The translations under genes and the position numbers were made by a program. Shown piece by piece: positions 21,964-31,654 of a stretch of DNA of 64,000 nucleotides. Numbering within the stretch: the first letter of the stretch is position 1; every line of letters starts with the position of its first letter. Below the pieces are notes generated by a model. The model made no database searches. It was given only the letters and a program-made list of their open reading frames with translations, and had not been told where the DNA came from. Source of the DNA: Escherichia whittamii (GTDB taxonomy: Bacteria > Pseudomonadota > Gammaproteobacteria > Enterobacterales > Enterobacteriaceae); the NCBI RefSeq assembly GCF_014836715.1, contig NZ_JACSQI010000010.1:124001-188000 (forward strand), read 5' to 3'.

Positions 21964-23367
21964 ATGAATCAACAGGATATTGAACAGGTGGTGAAAGCGG
22001 TACTGCTGAAAATGCAAAGCAGTGACACGCCGCCCACCGCCGTTCATGAGATGGGCGTTTTCGCTTCCCTGGATGACGCCGTTGCGGCAGCCAAAATTGC
22101 CCAGCAAGGGTTAAAAAGCGTGGCAATGCGCCAGTTAGCCATTGCCGCTATTCGTGAAGCAGGCGAAAAACACGCCAGAAATTTAGCGGAACTTGCCGTC
22201 AGTGAAACCGGCATGGGCCGCGTTGAAGATAAATTTGCCAAAAACGTCGCCCAGGCGCGCGGTACGCCAGGCGTTGAGTGCCTCTCTCCGCAGGTGCTGA
22301 CGGGCGACAACGGCCTGACCTTAATTGAAAACGCGCCCTGGGGCGTGGTGGCTTCGGTGACGCCTTCCACTAACCCGGCGGCAACCGTAATTAATAACGC
22401 CATCAGCCTGATTGCGGCGGGTAACAGCGTTATTTTCGCCCCGCATCCGGCGGCGAAAAAAGTCTCCCAGCGGGCGATTACGCTGCTCAACCAGGCGATT
22501 GTTGCCGCAGGCGGGCCGGAAAACTTGCTGGTTACCGTGGCCAATCCGGATATCGAAACCGCGCAACGCTTGTTCAAGTTTCCAGGCATCGGCCTTTTGG
22601 TGGTGACCGGCGGCGAAGCGGTGGTGGAAGCGGCGCGTAAACATACCAATAAACGCCTGATTGCCGCAGGTGCCGGTAATCCGCCAGTAGTGGTGGATGA
22701 AACCGCCGACCTTGCCCGCGCAGCCCAGTCCATCGTCAAAGGCGCTTCTTTCGATAACAACATCATTTGTGCCGATGAAAAGGTACTGATTGTTGTCGAT
22801 AGCGTGGCCGATGAACTGATGCGTCTGATGGAAGGCCAGCACGCGGTGAAACTGACCGCAGAGCAGGCGCAGCAGCTGCAACCGGTATTACTGAAAAATA
22901 TCGACGAGCGTGGAAAAGGCACCGTCAGCCGTGACTGGGTGGGTCGTGACGCAGCGAAGATTGCGGCGGCAATCGGCCTGAACGTCCCGCATGAAACGCG
23001 ATTGCTGTTTGTAGAAACCACCGCAGAACATCCGTTTGCTGTTACCGAACTGATGATGCCGGTGCTGCCCGTCGTGCGCGTCGCCAACGTAGCGGATGCC
23101 ATTGCGTTGGCGGTGAAACTGGAAGGCGGTTGCCACCACACGGCGGCAATGCACTCGCGCAATATCGAGAACATGAACCAGATGGCGAACGCCATTGATA
23201 CCAGCATTTTCGTCAAGAACGGGCCGTGCATTGCCGGGCTGGGGCTGGGCGGTGAAGGCTGGACCACGATGACCATCACTACGCCAACCGGTGAAGGTGT
23301 AACTAGCGCACGGACGTTTGTCCGACTGCGTCGCTGTGTATTAGTCGATGCGTTTCGCATTGTTTAA
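21964..23367 (+). CDS. eutE: EutE, CoA-acylating acetaldehyde dehydrogenase
   Basis: Oxidises acetaldehyde to acetyl-CoA with NAD+ and CoA inside the compartment. It is 467 residues of the aldehyde dehydrogenase superfamily. The N-terminal amphipathic helix MNQQDIEQVVKAVLLKMQ resembles the encapsulation peptide that targets EutE to the lumen. The catalytic cysteine is in SFDNNIICADEK (about residue 270). A flexible, proline- and threonine-containing linker follows the helix. The gene is 10 bases before eutJ. Confidence 0.96.
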   Translation: MNQQDIEQVVKAVLLKMQSSDTPPTAVHEMGVFASLDDAVAAAKIAQQGLKSVAMRQLAIAAIREAGEKHARNLAELAVSETGMGRVEDKFAKNVAQARGTPGVECLSPQVLTGDNGLTLIENAPWGVVASVTPSTNPAATVINNAISLIAAGNSVIFAPHPAAKKVSQRAITLLNQAIVAAGGPENLLVTVANPDIETAQRLFKFPGIGLLVVTGGEAVVEAARKHTNKRLIAAGAGNPPVVVDETADLARAAQSIVKGASFDNNIICADEKVLIVVDSVADELMRLMEGQHAVKLTAEQAQQLQPVLLKNIDERGKGTVSRDWVGRDAAKIAAAIGLNVPHETRLLFVETTAEHPFAVTELMMPVLPVVRVANVADAIALAVKLEGGCHHTAAMHSRNIENMNQMANAIDTSIFVKNGPCIAGLGLGGEGWTTMTITTPTGEGVTSARTFVRLRRCVLVDAFRIV

Positions 23368-23377
23368 GGAGTAACCG

Positions 23378-24214
23378 ATGGCGCACGACGAACAATGGCT
23401 CACTCCACGTCTGCAAACGGCGGCAACGCTGTGTAACCAGACGCCCGCCGCGACGGAATCTCCGCTGTGGCTGGGGGTGGATCTGGGCACCTGCGATGTG
23501 GTGTCGATGGTCGTCGACAGCGACGGTCAGCCGGTGGCGGTATGCCTCGACTGGGCCGATGTAGTCCGCGACGGCATCGTCTGGGATTTCTTCGGCGCAG
23601 TCACCATTGTTCGTCGCCATCTCGATACCCTCGAGCAGCAATTCGGTCGCCGTTTTAGCCATGCGGCGACGTCATTTCCTCCTGGTACTGACCCGCGTAT
23701 TTCCATCAATGTGCTGGAGTCTGCCGGACTGGAAGTGAGCCATGTGCTGGATGAGCCAACGGCGGTGGCAGATCTGCTGCAACTGGACAATGCAGGTGTA
23801 GTGGATATCGGCGGCGGTACTACCGGTATTGCCATCGTGAAGCAGGGCAAAGTGACTTACTCGGCGGATGAAGCCACTGGCGGGCATCACATCTCTCTGA
23901 CCCTTGCCGGAAATCGTCGTATTTCGCTGGAAGAGGCGGAGCAGTACAAGCGTGGTCACGGTGAAGAGATTTGGCCTGCGGTGAAACCGGTGTACGAAAA
24001 AATGGCGGACATTGTCGCCCGGCATATCGCGGGGCAGGGCATTACTGATTTATGGCTGGCAGGCGGCTCCTGTATGCAACCGGGCGTGGCGGAACTGTTT
24101 CGCAAACAATTCCCGGCGTTACAGGTGCATTTACCGCAGCACAGTTTGTTTATGACCCCGCTGGCGATCGCCAGTAGCGGGCGAGAGAAAGCGGAGGGGC
24201 TATATGCAAAATGA
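23378..24214 (+). CDS. eutJ: EutJ, Hsp70/actin-like eut protein
   Basis: A 278-residue ASKHA (actin/Hsp70) fold protein. The phosphate-1 motif is in WLGVDLGTCDVV, the phosphate-2 loop in VVDIGGGTTGIAIV, and an adenosine-binding motif in LAGGSCMQPG. Its role is not settled: a chaperone for compartment enzymes has been proposed from the fold. The 3' end overlaps eutG by 11 bases. Confidence 0.93.
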   Translation: MAHDEQWLTPRLQTAATLCNQTPAATESPLWLGVDLGTCDVVSMVVDSDGQPVAVCLDWADVVRDGIVWDFFGAVTIVRRHLDTLEQQFGRRFSHAATSFPPGTDPRISINVLESAGLEVSHVLDEPTAVADLLQLDNAGVVDIGGGTTGIAIVKQGKVTYSADEATGGHHISLTLAGNRRISLEEAEQYKRGHGEEIWPAVKPVYEKMADIVARHIAGQGITDLWLAGGSCMQPGVAELFRKQFPALQVHLPQHSLFMTPLAIASSGREKAEGLYAK

Positions 24215-25391
24215 ATTGCAGACCGCGCTCTTTCAGGCGTTCGATACCCTGAATCTGCAACGGGTAAAAACATTTAGTGTTCCACCGGTGACGCTTTGCG
24301 GTCCGGGCGCGGTGAGCAGTTGCGGACAGCAAGCGCAAATGCGTGGGCTGAAACATCTGTTCGTGATGGCCGACAGCTTTTTGCATCAGGCGGGGATGAC
24401 CGCCGGACTGATTCGCAGTCTGACCGTTAAAGGTATCGCTATGACGCTCTGGCCGTGTCCGGTGGGCGAACCGTGCATTACTGACGTGTGTGCAGCCGTG
24501 GCGCAACTGCGTGAATCAGGGTGCGATGGGGTGATCGCGTTTGGCGGTGGATCGGTGCTGGATGCGGCGAAAGCCGTTGCGTTGCTGGTGACGAACCCCG
24601 ATAGCACGCTGGCAGAAATGTCAGAAACCAGCGTTCTGCAACCGCGTCTGCCGCTGATTGCCATTCCAACGACCGCCGGAACCGGCTCTGAAACTACCAA
24701 CGTAACAGTGATTATCGACGCAGTGAGCGGGCGCAAGCAGGTGTTAGCACATGCCTCGCTGATGCCGGATGTGGCGATTCTCGACGCTGCGCTGACCGAA
24801 GGCGTGCCGTCACACGTTACGGCGATGACTGGCATCGATGCGCTAACTCACGCCATTGAAGCGTATAGCGCGTTGAACGCCACACCGTTTACCGACAGCC
24901 TGGCGATTGGCGCTATTGCGATGATCGGTCAATCGCTTCCGAAAGCGGTGGGTTACGGGCATGACCTGGCGGCGCGCGAGAGCATGTTGCTCGCCTCGTG
25001 CATGGCGGGTATGGCGTTTTCCAGTGCTGGGCTTGGGTTATGCCACGCGATGGCGCATCAGCCGGGGGCGGCGTTGCATATTCCGCACGGTCTGGCGAAC
25101 GCCATGTTGCTGCCAACGGTGATGGAATTTAACCGGATGGTCTGCCGCGAACGTTTTAGTCAGATAGGTAGGGCGCTGCGAACTAAAAAATCGGACGATC
25201 GTGACGCTATTAATGCGGTAAGCGAGTTGATTGCGGAAGTTGGGATCGGTAAACGGCTGGGCGATGTTGGTGCGACATCTGCGCATTACGGTGCATGGGC
25301 GCAGGCCGCGCTGGAAGATATTTGTCTGCGCAGTAATCCGCGTACTGCCAGCCTGGAACAGATTGTCGGCCTGTACGCAGCGGCGCAATAA
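24204..25391 (+). CDS. eutG: EutG, iron-type alcohol dehydrogenase
   Basis: Reduces acetaldehyde to ethanol with NADH, regenerating NAD+ within the compartment for EutE. It is 395 residues of the Fe-ADH family: the nucleotide-binding GGGSVLDAAK, a TAGTGSETT segment, and metal-binding histidines around GIDALTHAIEAY and LCHAMAHQPGA. The N-terminal 15-20 residues form an amphipathic helix that could serve as a targeting peptide. The start at 24204 lies inside the end of eutJ. Confidence 0.95.
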   Translation: MQNELQTALFQAFDTLNLQRVKTFSVPPVTLCGPGAVSSCGQQAQMRGLKHLFVMADSFLHQAGMTAGLIRSLTVKGIAMTLWPCPVGEPCITDVCAAVAQLRESGCDGVIAFGGGSVLDAAKAVALLVTNPDSTLAEMSETSVLQPRLPLIAIPTTAGTGSETTNVTVIIDAVSGRKQVLAHASLMPDVAILDAALTEGVPSHVTAMTGIDALTHAIEAYSALNATPFTDSLAIGAIAMIGQSLPKAVGYGHDLAARESMLLASCMAGMAFSSAGLGLCHAMAHQPGAALHIPHGLANAMLLPTVMEFNRMVCRERFSQIGRALRTKKSDDRDAINAVSELIAEVGIGKRLGDVGATSAHYGAWAQAALEDICLRSNPRTASLEQIVGLYAAAQ

Positions 25392-25392
25392 A

Positions 25393-25477
<85 letters not shown>

Positions 25478-25507
25478 ATAAATAACAACTAACAGGGAGT
25501 AAAGGCG

Positions 25508-26734
25508 ATGGGAATTAACGAAATCATCATGTACATCATGATGTTCTTTATGCTGATAGCTGCCGTAGACAGGATCCTGTCGCAGTTCGGCGGTTCTGCT
25601 CGTTTCCTCGGTAAGTTCGGTAAAAGTATCGAAGGAGCCGGCGGCCAGTTCGAGGAAGGTTTTATGGCAATGGGCGCTCTGGGGCTGGCGATGGTTGGTA
25701 TGACCGCGCTGGCACCGGTACTGGCCCACGTACTCGGGCCGGTGATTATCCCCGTTTACGAAATGCTCGGCGCCAACCCGTCAATGTTCGCCGGAACGCT
25801 GCTGGCGTGCGATATGGGGGGCTTCTTCCTCGCCAAAGAGCTGGCGGGCGGCGATGTAGCAGCGTGGCTATACTCTGGGTTAATTCTCGGGTCGATGATG
25901 GGGCCAACGATTGTGTTTTCCATTCCGGTGGCGCTCGGCATTATCGAACCTTCTGACCGTCGTTATCTGGCGCTCGGCGTGCTGGCGGGCATTGTAACCA
26001 TTCCGGTTGGCTGTATCGCTGGTGGTCTGGTGGCTATGTACTTCGGGGTGCAAATCAACGGTCAGCCGGTGGAATTCACCTTTGCGCTGATCCTGATGAA
26101 CATGATCCCGGTACTTATCGTCGCGGTGCTGGTGGCGCTGGGGCTGAAATTCATCCCGGAAAAAATGATCAACGGCTTCCAGATCTTCGCCAAATTCCTC
26201 GTTGCATTAATCACCATTGGCCTTGCTGCCGCGGTAGTGAAATTCCTGCTTGGTTGGGAACTGATCCCCGGTCTGGATCCGATCTTCATGACCCCTGGCG
26301 ATAAACCAGGCGAAGTGATGCGCGCCATTGAAGTGATCGGTTCGATCTCCTGTGTACTGTTGGGGGCGTATCCGATGGTACTGCTGCTGACCCGCTGGTT
26401 TGAAAAACCGCTGATGAGCGTCGGTAAAGTGCTGAATATGAACAATATCGCGGCAGCAGGCATGGTGGCAACGCTTGCTAACAACATCCCGATGTTCGGC
26501 ATGATGAAGCAGATGGATACCCGCGGCAAAGTGATCAACTGTGCCTTCGCCGTTTCTGCAGCCTTCGCCCTGGGCGACCACTTAGGCTTCGCGGCTGCCA
26601 ACATGAACGCGATGATCTTCCCGATGATTGTCGGCAAGCTGATTGGCGGTGTAACGGCGATTGGCGTGGCGATGATGCTGGTGCCAAAAGAAGATGCGAC
26701 TACGGCTAAAACCGAAGCGGAGGCGCAATCGTGA
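25508..26734 (+). CDS. eutH: EutH, ethanolamine permease
   Basis: A 408-residue polytopic inner-membrane protein with about 10-11 hydrophobic helices beginning at MGINEIIMYIMMFFMLIAAV. It facilitates ethanolamine entry, especially at low pH and low external concentration, as established in Salmonella. Conserved GSMMGPTIVFS and GDHLGFAA segments are visible. Its last codons overlap the eutA GTG start by four bases. Confidence 0.95.
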   Translation: MGINEIIMYIMMFFMLIAAVDRILSQFGGSARFLGKFGKSIEGAGGQFEEGFMAMGALGLAMVGMTALAPVLAHVLGPVIIPVYEMLGANPSMFAGTLLACDMGGFFLAKELAGGDVAAWLYSGLILGSMMGPTIVFSIPVALGIIEPSDRRYLALGVLAGIVTIPVGCIAGGLVAMYFGVQINGQPVEFTFALILMNMIPVLIVAVLVALGLKFIPEKMINGFQIFAKFLVALITIGLAAAVVKFLLGWELIPGLDPIFMTPGDKPGEVMRAIEVIGSISCVLLGAYPMVLLLTRWFEKPLMSVGKVLNMNNIAAAGMVATLANNIPMFGMMKQMDTRGKVINCAFAVSAAFALGDHLGFAAANMNAMIFPMIVGKLIGGVTAIGVAMMLVPKEDATTAKTEAEAQS

Positions 26735-28134
26735 ACACTCGCCAGCTACTGAGCGTCGGTATTGATATCGGCACCACTACCACCCAGGTGATCTTCTCCC
26801 ACCTGGAGCTGGTTAACCGTGCGGCGGTGTCGCAGGTGCCGCGCTACGAATTTATCAAACGCGAAATTAGCTGGCAAAGCCCGGTGTTCTTTACCCCTGT
26901 TGACAAACAGGGCGGATTAAAAGAAGCGGAACTGAAAACCTTAATCCTCGAGCAATATCAGGCCGCAGGCATCGCGCCAGAAAGCGTCGATTCCGGTGCC
27001 ATCATCATCACCGGCGAAAGCGCGAAAACCCGCAATGCCCGTCCGGCGGTGATGACGCTCTCTCAGTCGCTGGGCGATTTTGTGGTCGCCAGCGCCGGAC
27101 CGCATCTCGAATCCGTGATTGCCGGTCACGGTGCCGGGGCGCAAACCCTCTCTGAACAACGGTTATGTCGGGTCCTGAATATCGACATCGGCGGCGGCAC
27201 GGCGAACTACGCGCTGTTCGATGCCGGAAAAATCAGCGGAACTGCCTGCCTGAACGTCGGCGGGCGGCTGCTGGAAACCGACAGTCAGGGACGCGTGGTG
27301 TACGCCCATAAACCGGGACAGATGATTGTGGATGAGTGCTTCGGCGCAGACACCGACGTCCGTTCGCTGACAGGCGCGCAGCTGGTGCAGGTTACCCGAC
27401 GGATGGCGGCGCTGATTGTCGAAGTGATTGACGGAACGTTCTCGCCGCTCGCGCAGGCATTGATGCAAACCGGTTTGCTGCCCGCAGGTGTTACGCCCGA
27501 AATCATTACGCTTTCTGGCGGTGTGGGCGAATGTTATCGCCACCAGCCCGCTGACCCGTTCTGTTTTGCCGATATTGGCCCGCTGCTTGCAACGGCGCTG
27601 CATGACCATCCGCGCCTGCGTGAGATGAACGTGCAGTTTCCGGCGCAAACCGTGCGCGCCACGGTAATTGGTGCGGGCGCGCATACCCTTTCGCTCTCTG
27701 GCAGCACTATCTGGCTGGAGGGCGTACAACTGCCGCTGCGCAATTTGCCAGTGGCGATCCCGATTGATGAAACGGATCTGGTGAATGCCTGGCAACAGGC
27801 GCTGATTCAGCTCGATCTGGATCCCAAAACTGATGCGTACGTGCTGGCGCTTCCCGCCTCGCTGCCTGTGCGTTACGCCGCGGTACTGACGGTCATCAAC
27901 GCGCTGGTCGATTTCGTCGCGCGTTTTCCGAATCCGCATCCCCTGCTGGTGGTGGCCGGGCAGGACTTTGGTAAAGCTCTGGGCATGTTGTTGCGCCCAC
28001 AGCTACAACAACTCCCGTTGGCAGTCATTGACGAAGTGATTGTCCGCGCGGGGGACTATATCGACATTGGTACGCCTCTTTTTGGCGGATCGGTTGTGCC
28101 GGTGACGGTGAAATCACTCGCATTTCCTTCTTGA
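26731..28134 (+). CDS. eutA: EutA, reactivating factor for ethanolamine ammonia-lyase
   Basis: ATP-dependent chaperone-like factor that exchanges inactivated cobalamin for fresh adenosylcobalamin on EutBC. Its 467 residues have the ASKHA fold, with VGIDIGTTTTQVI near the N-terminus and LNIDIGGGTANYALF mid-protein. The start is a GTG at 26731 overlapping the eutH stop. The gene is followed 11 bases later by eutB with no insertion; in K-12 the CPZ-55 prophage separates these two genes. Confidence 0.95.
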   Translation: MNTRQLLSVGIDIGTTTTQVIFSHLELVNRAAVSQVPRYEFIKREISWQSPVFFTPVDKQGGLKEAELKTLILEQYQAAGIAPESVDSGAIIITGESAKTRNARPAVMTLSQSLGDFVVASAGPHLESVIAGHGAGAQTLSEQRLCRVLNIDIGGGTANYALFDAGKISGTACLNVGGRLLETDSQGRVVYAHKPGQMIVDECFGADTDVRSLTGAQLVQVTRRMAALIVEVIDGTFSPLAQALMQTGLLPAGVTPEIITLSGGVGECYRHQPADPFCFADIGPLLATALHDHPRLREMNVQFPAQTVRATVIGAGAHTLSLSGSTIWLEGVQLPLRNLPVAIPIDETDLVNAWQQALIQLDLDPKTDAYVLALPASLPVRYAAVLTVINALVDFVARFPNPHPLLVVAGQDFGKALGMLLRPQLQQLPLAVIDEVIVRAGDYIDIGTPLFGGSVVPVTVKSLAFPS

Positions 28135-28145
28135 GGGAACGACTT

Positions 28146-29507
28146 ATGAAACTAAAGACCACATTGTTCGGCAATGTATATCAATTCAAGGATGTAAAAG
28201 AGGTGCTGGCAAAAGCCAACGAACCGCGTTCGGGGGATGTGCTGGCGGGCGTTGCAGCGGCAAGTTCGCAGGAGCGCGTGGCAGCCAAACAGGTGCTGTC
28301 GGAAATGACGGTGGCGGATATCCGCAATAACCCGGTGATTTCCTATGAAGAAGACTGCGTTACGCGGCTGATTCAGGACGACGTTAACGAAACGGCCTAC
28401 AACCAGATTAAAAACTGGAGCATCAGCGAGCTGCGTGAGTACGTCCTGAGTGACGAAACCAGCGTGGATGACATTGCCTTTACCCGCAAAGGGCTGACCT
28501 CGGAAGTGGTCGCGGCGGTGGCGAAGATTTGCTCCAACGCAGACTTGATTTACGGCGCAAAGAAAATGCCGATTATCAAAAAGGCCAATACCACCATCGG
28601 TATTCCTGGCACCTTCAGCGCGCGTTTGCAGCCAAACGACACTCGTGACGACGTGCAGAGTATCGCCGCGCAAATCTATGAAGGGCTTTCCTTCGGGGTG
28701 GGCGATGCGGTGATCGGCGTTAACCCGGTAACTGACGACGTGGAAAACTTAAGCCGCGTGCTGGATACCATTTACGGCGTGATCGACAAATTCAATATTC
28801 CAACCCAGGGCTGCGTGCTGGCGCACGTCACCACCCAGATTGAAGCGATTCGTCGCGGCGCACCGGGCGGGCTGATTTTCCAGAGTATTTGCGGCAGCGA
28901 AAAAGGGCTGAAAGAGTTTGGCGTGGAGCTGGCGATGCTCGACGAAGCGCGCGCAGTGGGCGCGGAGTTCAACCGTATTGCCGGGGAAAACTGCCTCTAC
29001 TTCGAAACAGGGCAAGGTTCTGCGCTCTCCGCTGGCGCTAACTTCGGCGCTGACCAGGTGACGATGGAAGCACGTAACTACGGGCTGGCGCGTCATTACG
29101 ATCCGTTTATCGTCAACACCGTGGTCGGCTTTATTGGGCCGGAGTATCTCTACAACGACCGGCAGATTATCCGCGCGGGTCTGGAAGATCACTTTATGGG
29201 CAAGCTGAGTGGCATCTCGATGGGCTGCGACTGCTGCTACACCAACCACGCTGACGCTGACCAGAACCTCAACGAAAACCTGATGATCCTGCTCGCCACC
29301 GCAGGCTGCAACTACATCATGGGCATGCCGCTGGGTGACGACATCATGCTCAACTACCAGACCACGGCGTTCCACGACACCGCTACTGTGCGTCAGTTAC
29401 TCAACCTGCGCCCGTCACCGGAGTTTGAACGCTGGCTGGAAAGCATGGGCATTATGGCAAACGGTCGCCTGACCAAACGGGCGGGCGATCCGTCACTGTT
29501 CTTCTGA
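28146..29507 (+). CDS. eutB: EutB, ethanolamine ammonia-lyase large subunit
   Basis: Catalytic TIM-barrel subunit of the adenosylcobalamin-dependent lyase that splits ethanolamine into acetaldehyde and ammonia. It has 453 residues and starts MKLKTTLFGNVYQF at ATG 28146; an upstream in-frame codon at 28131 overlaps eutA and lacks a ribosome-binding site, while GAGGGAACG precedes 28146. The C-terminal region includes the family's MGCDCCYTNHAD motif and ends KRAGDPSLFF. Acts with EutC as an (alpha-beta)6 complex inside the compartment. Confidence 0.96.
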   Translation: MKLKTTLFGNVYQFKDVKEVLAKANEPRSGDVLAGVAAASSQERVAAKQVLSEMTVADIRNNPVISYEEDCVTRLIQDDVNETAYNQIKNWSISELREYVLSDETSVDDIAFTRKGLTSEVVAAVAKICSNADLIYGAKKMPIIKKANTTIGIPGTFSARLQPNDTRDDVQSIAAQIYEGLSFGVGDAVIGVNPVTDDVENLSRVLDTIYGVIDKFNIPTQGCVLAHVTTQIEAIRRGAPGGLIFQSICGSEKGLKEFGVELAMLDEARAVGAEFNRIAGENCLYFETGQGSALSAGANFGADQVTMEARNYGLARHYDPFIVNTVVGFIGPEYLYNDRQIIRAGLEDHFMGKLSGISMGCDCCYTNHADADQNLNENLMILLATAGCNYIMGMPLGDDIMLNYQTTAFHDTATVRQLLNLRPSPEFERWLESMGIMANGRLTKRAGDPSLFF

Positions 29508-29527
29508 TGACGCGGAGATAACACATC

Positions 29528-30415
29528 ATGGATCAAAAACAGATTGAAGAAATTGTACGCAGCGTGATGGCGTCAATGGGACAAGCGGCCCCCGCGCCGT
29601 CAGAAGCAAAATGCGCCACCACAACCTGTGCGGCACCGGTGACCTCTGAAAGCTGCACGCTGGATTTAGGTTCCGCTGAAGCAAAAGCGTGGATTGGCGT
29701 AGAAAATCCGCATCGCGCAGACGTATTAACAGAACTGCGCCGTAGTACTGTGGCCCGCGTGTGTACCGGTCGTGCCGGTCCGCGTCCGCGTACCCAGGCG
29801 CTGTTGCGTTTCCTGGCCGATCACTCTCGTTCGAAAGACACCGTACTGAAAGAAGTGCCGGAAGAGTGGGTAAAAGCCCAGGGCTTACTGGAAGTCCGCT
29901 CTGAAATTAGCGACAAAAATCTCTATCTGACTCGCCCGGATATGGGCCGCCGCCTGTGTGCAGAAGCTGTTGAAGCGCTGAAAGCACAGTGTGTTGCTAA
30001 TCCGGACGTGCAGGTCGTTATTTCCGATGGCTTGTCTACTGACGCTATTACCGTGAACTACGAAGAGATCCTGCCGCCGCTGATGGCGGGCCTGAAACAG
30101 GCCGGGCTGAAAGTCGGCACACCGTTCTTTGTTCGTTATGGGCGCGTGAAGATTGAAGATCAGATTGGTGAGATCCTCGGCGCGAAAGTGGTGATCCTGC
30201 TGGTGGGTGAACGTCCGGGGCTGGGGCAGTCAGAAAGCCTCTCCTGCTACGCCGTTTACTCGCCGCGTATGGCAACCACCGTTGAGGCCGATCGCACCTG
30301 TATCTCTAACATTCACCAGGGCGGCACACCGCCGGTTGAAGCCGCAGCAGTCATTGTGGATTTGGCGAAACGTATGCTGGAGCAGAAAGCATCCGGCATC
30401 AACATGACCCGTTAA
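29528..30415 (+). CDS. eutC: EutC, ethanolamine ammonia-lyase small subunit
   Basis: Small subunit that contributes to cobalamin binding with EutB. Length 295 residues. The first 19 residues, [19 protein letters not shown], form an amphipathic helix very like those of compartment-targeting peptides (compare EutE), followed by a Pro/Ala/Cys-containing linker; this is the likely packaging signal for the lyase. The B12-binding region includes [16 protein letters not shown] and [19 protein letters not shown]-like segments. Confidence 0.96.
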   Translation: MDQKQIEEIVRSVMASMGQAAPAPSEAKCATTTCAAPVTSESCTLDLGSAEAKAWIGVENPHRADVLTELRRSTVARVCTGRAGPRPRTQALLRFLADHSRSKDTVLKEVPEEWVKAQGLLEVRSEISDKNLYLTRPDMGRRLCAEAVEALKAQCVANPDVQVVISDGLSTDAITVNYEEILPPLMAGLKQAGLKVGTPFFVRYGRVKIEDQIGEILGAKVVILLVGERPGLGQSESLSCYAVYSPRMATTVEADRTCISNIHQGGTPPVEAAAVIVDLAKRMLEQKASGINMTR

Positions 30416-30424
30416 GGAGGCATC

Positions 30425-31084
30425 ATGCCAGCTTTAGATTTGATTCGACCGTCGGTCACCGCCATGCGGGTGATTGCCTCCGTTAACGCCGATTTTGCGC
30501 GTGAACTGAAATTACCGCCGCATATTCGTAGCCTCGGTCTGATTTCAGCCGACTCCGATGACGTAACCTACATTGCGGCTGACGAAGCGACCAAACAGGC
30601 GATGGTGGAAGTGGTTTATGGCCGCTCGCTGTATGCGGGAGCGGCGCACGGTCCGTCACCGACTGCCGGTGAAGTGTTGATTATGCTTGGTGGGCCAAAC
30701 CCGGCGGAAGTGCGTGCCGGTCTGGATGCAATGGTTGCGCATATTGAAAATGGCGCGGCGTTCCAGTGGGCCAACGATGCGCAAGATACGGCATTCCTCG
30801 CACATGTGGTTTCGCGTACCGGTTCTTATCTCTCATCAACCGCCGGGATCACACTTGGCGATCCGATGGCGTATCTGGTGGCGCCGCCGCTGGAAGCGAC
30901 CTACGGCATTGATGCAGCGTTAAAATCTGCCGACGTGCAGCTGGTGACCTATGTACCACCGCCGTCAGAAACCAACTACTCGGCGGCATTTTTAACCGGT
31001 AGCCAGGCAGCGTGTAAAGCGGCCTGTAACGCCTTTACTGATGCTGTGCTGGAAATCGCGCGTAATCCAATCCAGCGTGCGTAA
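30425..31084 (+). CDS. eutL: EutL, tandem-BMC trimeric shell protein with gated pore
   Basis: A 219-residue shell protein built of two fused BMC domains (about 1-110 and 111-219) that forms trimers with a large central pore; crystal structures of the K-12 protein show open and closed states. It starts [14 protein letters not shown] with AAGGAGGC upstream, nine bases after eutC. The pore is thought to pass larger molecules such as cofactors. Confidence 0.95.
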   Translation: MPALDLIRPSVTAMRVIASVNADFARELKLPPHIRSLGLISADSDDVTYIAADEATKQAMVEVVYGRSLYAGAAHGPSPTAGEVLIMLGGPNPAEVRAGLDAMVAHIENGAAFQWANDAQDTAFLAHVVSRTGSYLSSTAGITLGDPMAYLVAPPLEATYGIDAALKSADVQLVTYVPPPSETNYSAAFLTGSQAACKAACNAFTDAVLEIARNPIQRA

Positions 31085-31096
31085 CGGAGGTTGCCG

Positions 31097-31609
31097 ATGA
31101 TCAATGCACTGGGATTGCTGGAAGTGGACGGCATGGTCGCCGCAATCGATGCGGCAGATGCCATGCTGAAAGCGGCCAACGTGCGCCTGCTCAGTCATGA
31201 AGTGCTTGACCCTGGTAGGTTGACGCTGGTGGTGGAAGGCGATCTGGCGGCGTGTCGTGCGGCGCTGGACGCAGGTTGTGCTGCTGCGATGCGTACCGGG
31301 CGTGTAATCAGCCGTAAGGAAATCGGTCGGCCAGATGATGACACCCAGTGGCTGATTGGCGGCTTTAAACGCCAGCCGAAGCAACCTGTGAAGGAGCCGG
31401 AAAAGGAAGCTGACGCGCCAGCGATCGTCGCGGAATCTGCCGACGAGTTGTTGGCGCTGTTAACATCAGTACGTCAGGGAATGACGGCAGGAGAAGTCGC
31501 TGCCCACTTTGGCTGGCCGTTGGATAAAGCCAGAAATGCGCTGGAACAGTTCTTTTCTGCCGGGACGTTACGTAAACGCAGTAGTCGTTATCGTCTTAAG
31601 CCCCATTAA
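31097..31609 (+). CDS. eutK: EutK, BMC shell protein with C-terminal helix-turn-helix domain
   Basis: 170 residues from ATG 31097, chosen over the TTG at 31091 because GGAGG sits six bases upstream of it. Residues about 1-85 are a BMC domain (MINALGLLEVDGMVAAIDAA), residues about 95-115 a charged linker, and about 118-170 a winged-helix-like domain (TAGEVAAHFGWPLDKARNAL) proposed to bind nucleic acid. The linker is a few residues longer than I recall for K-12 (an extra KEPEKEA-type segment). K-12 EutK is monomeric in solution. Confidence 0.94.
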   Translation: MINALGLLEVDGMVAAIDAADAMLKAANVRLLSHEVLDPGRLTLVVEGDLAACRAALDAGCAAAMRTGRVISRKEIGRPDDDTQWLIGGFKRQPKQPVKEPEKEADAPAIVAESADELLALLTSVRQGMTAGEVAAHFGWPLDKARNALEQFFSAGTLRKRSSRYRLKPH

Positions 31610-31654
31610 CCTGTCGGAGGTGCCGGGCGTTATGTAACGCCCGGCATTAACATC

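Noticed and set aside
22044-23360. 438-codon ORF antisense to eutE
   Set aside because: Serine/alanine/arginine-rich composition is the typical shadow of a high-GC coding frame, and eutE on the other strand is unmistakable.
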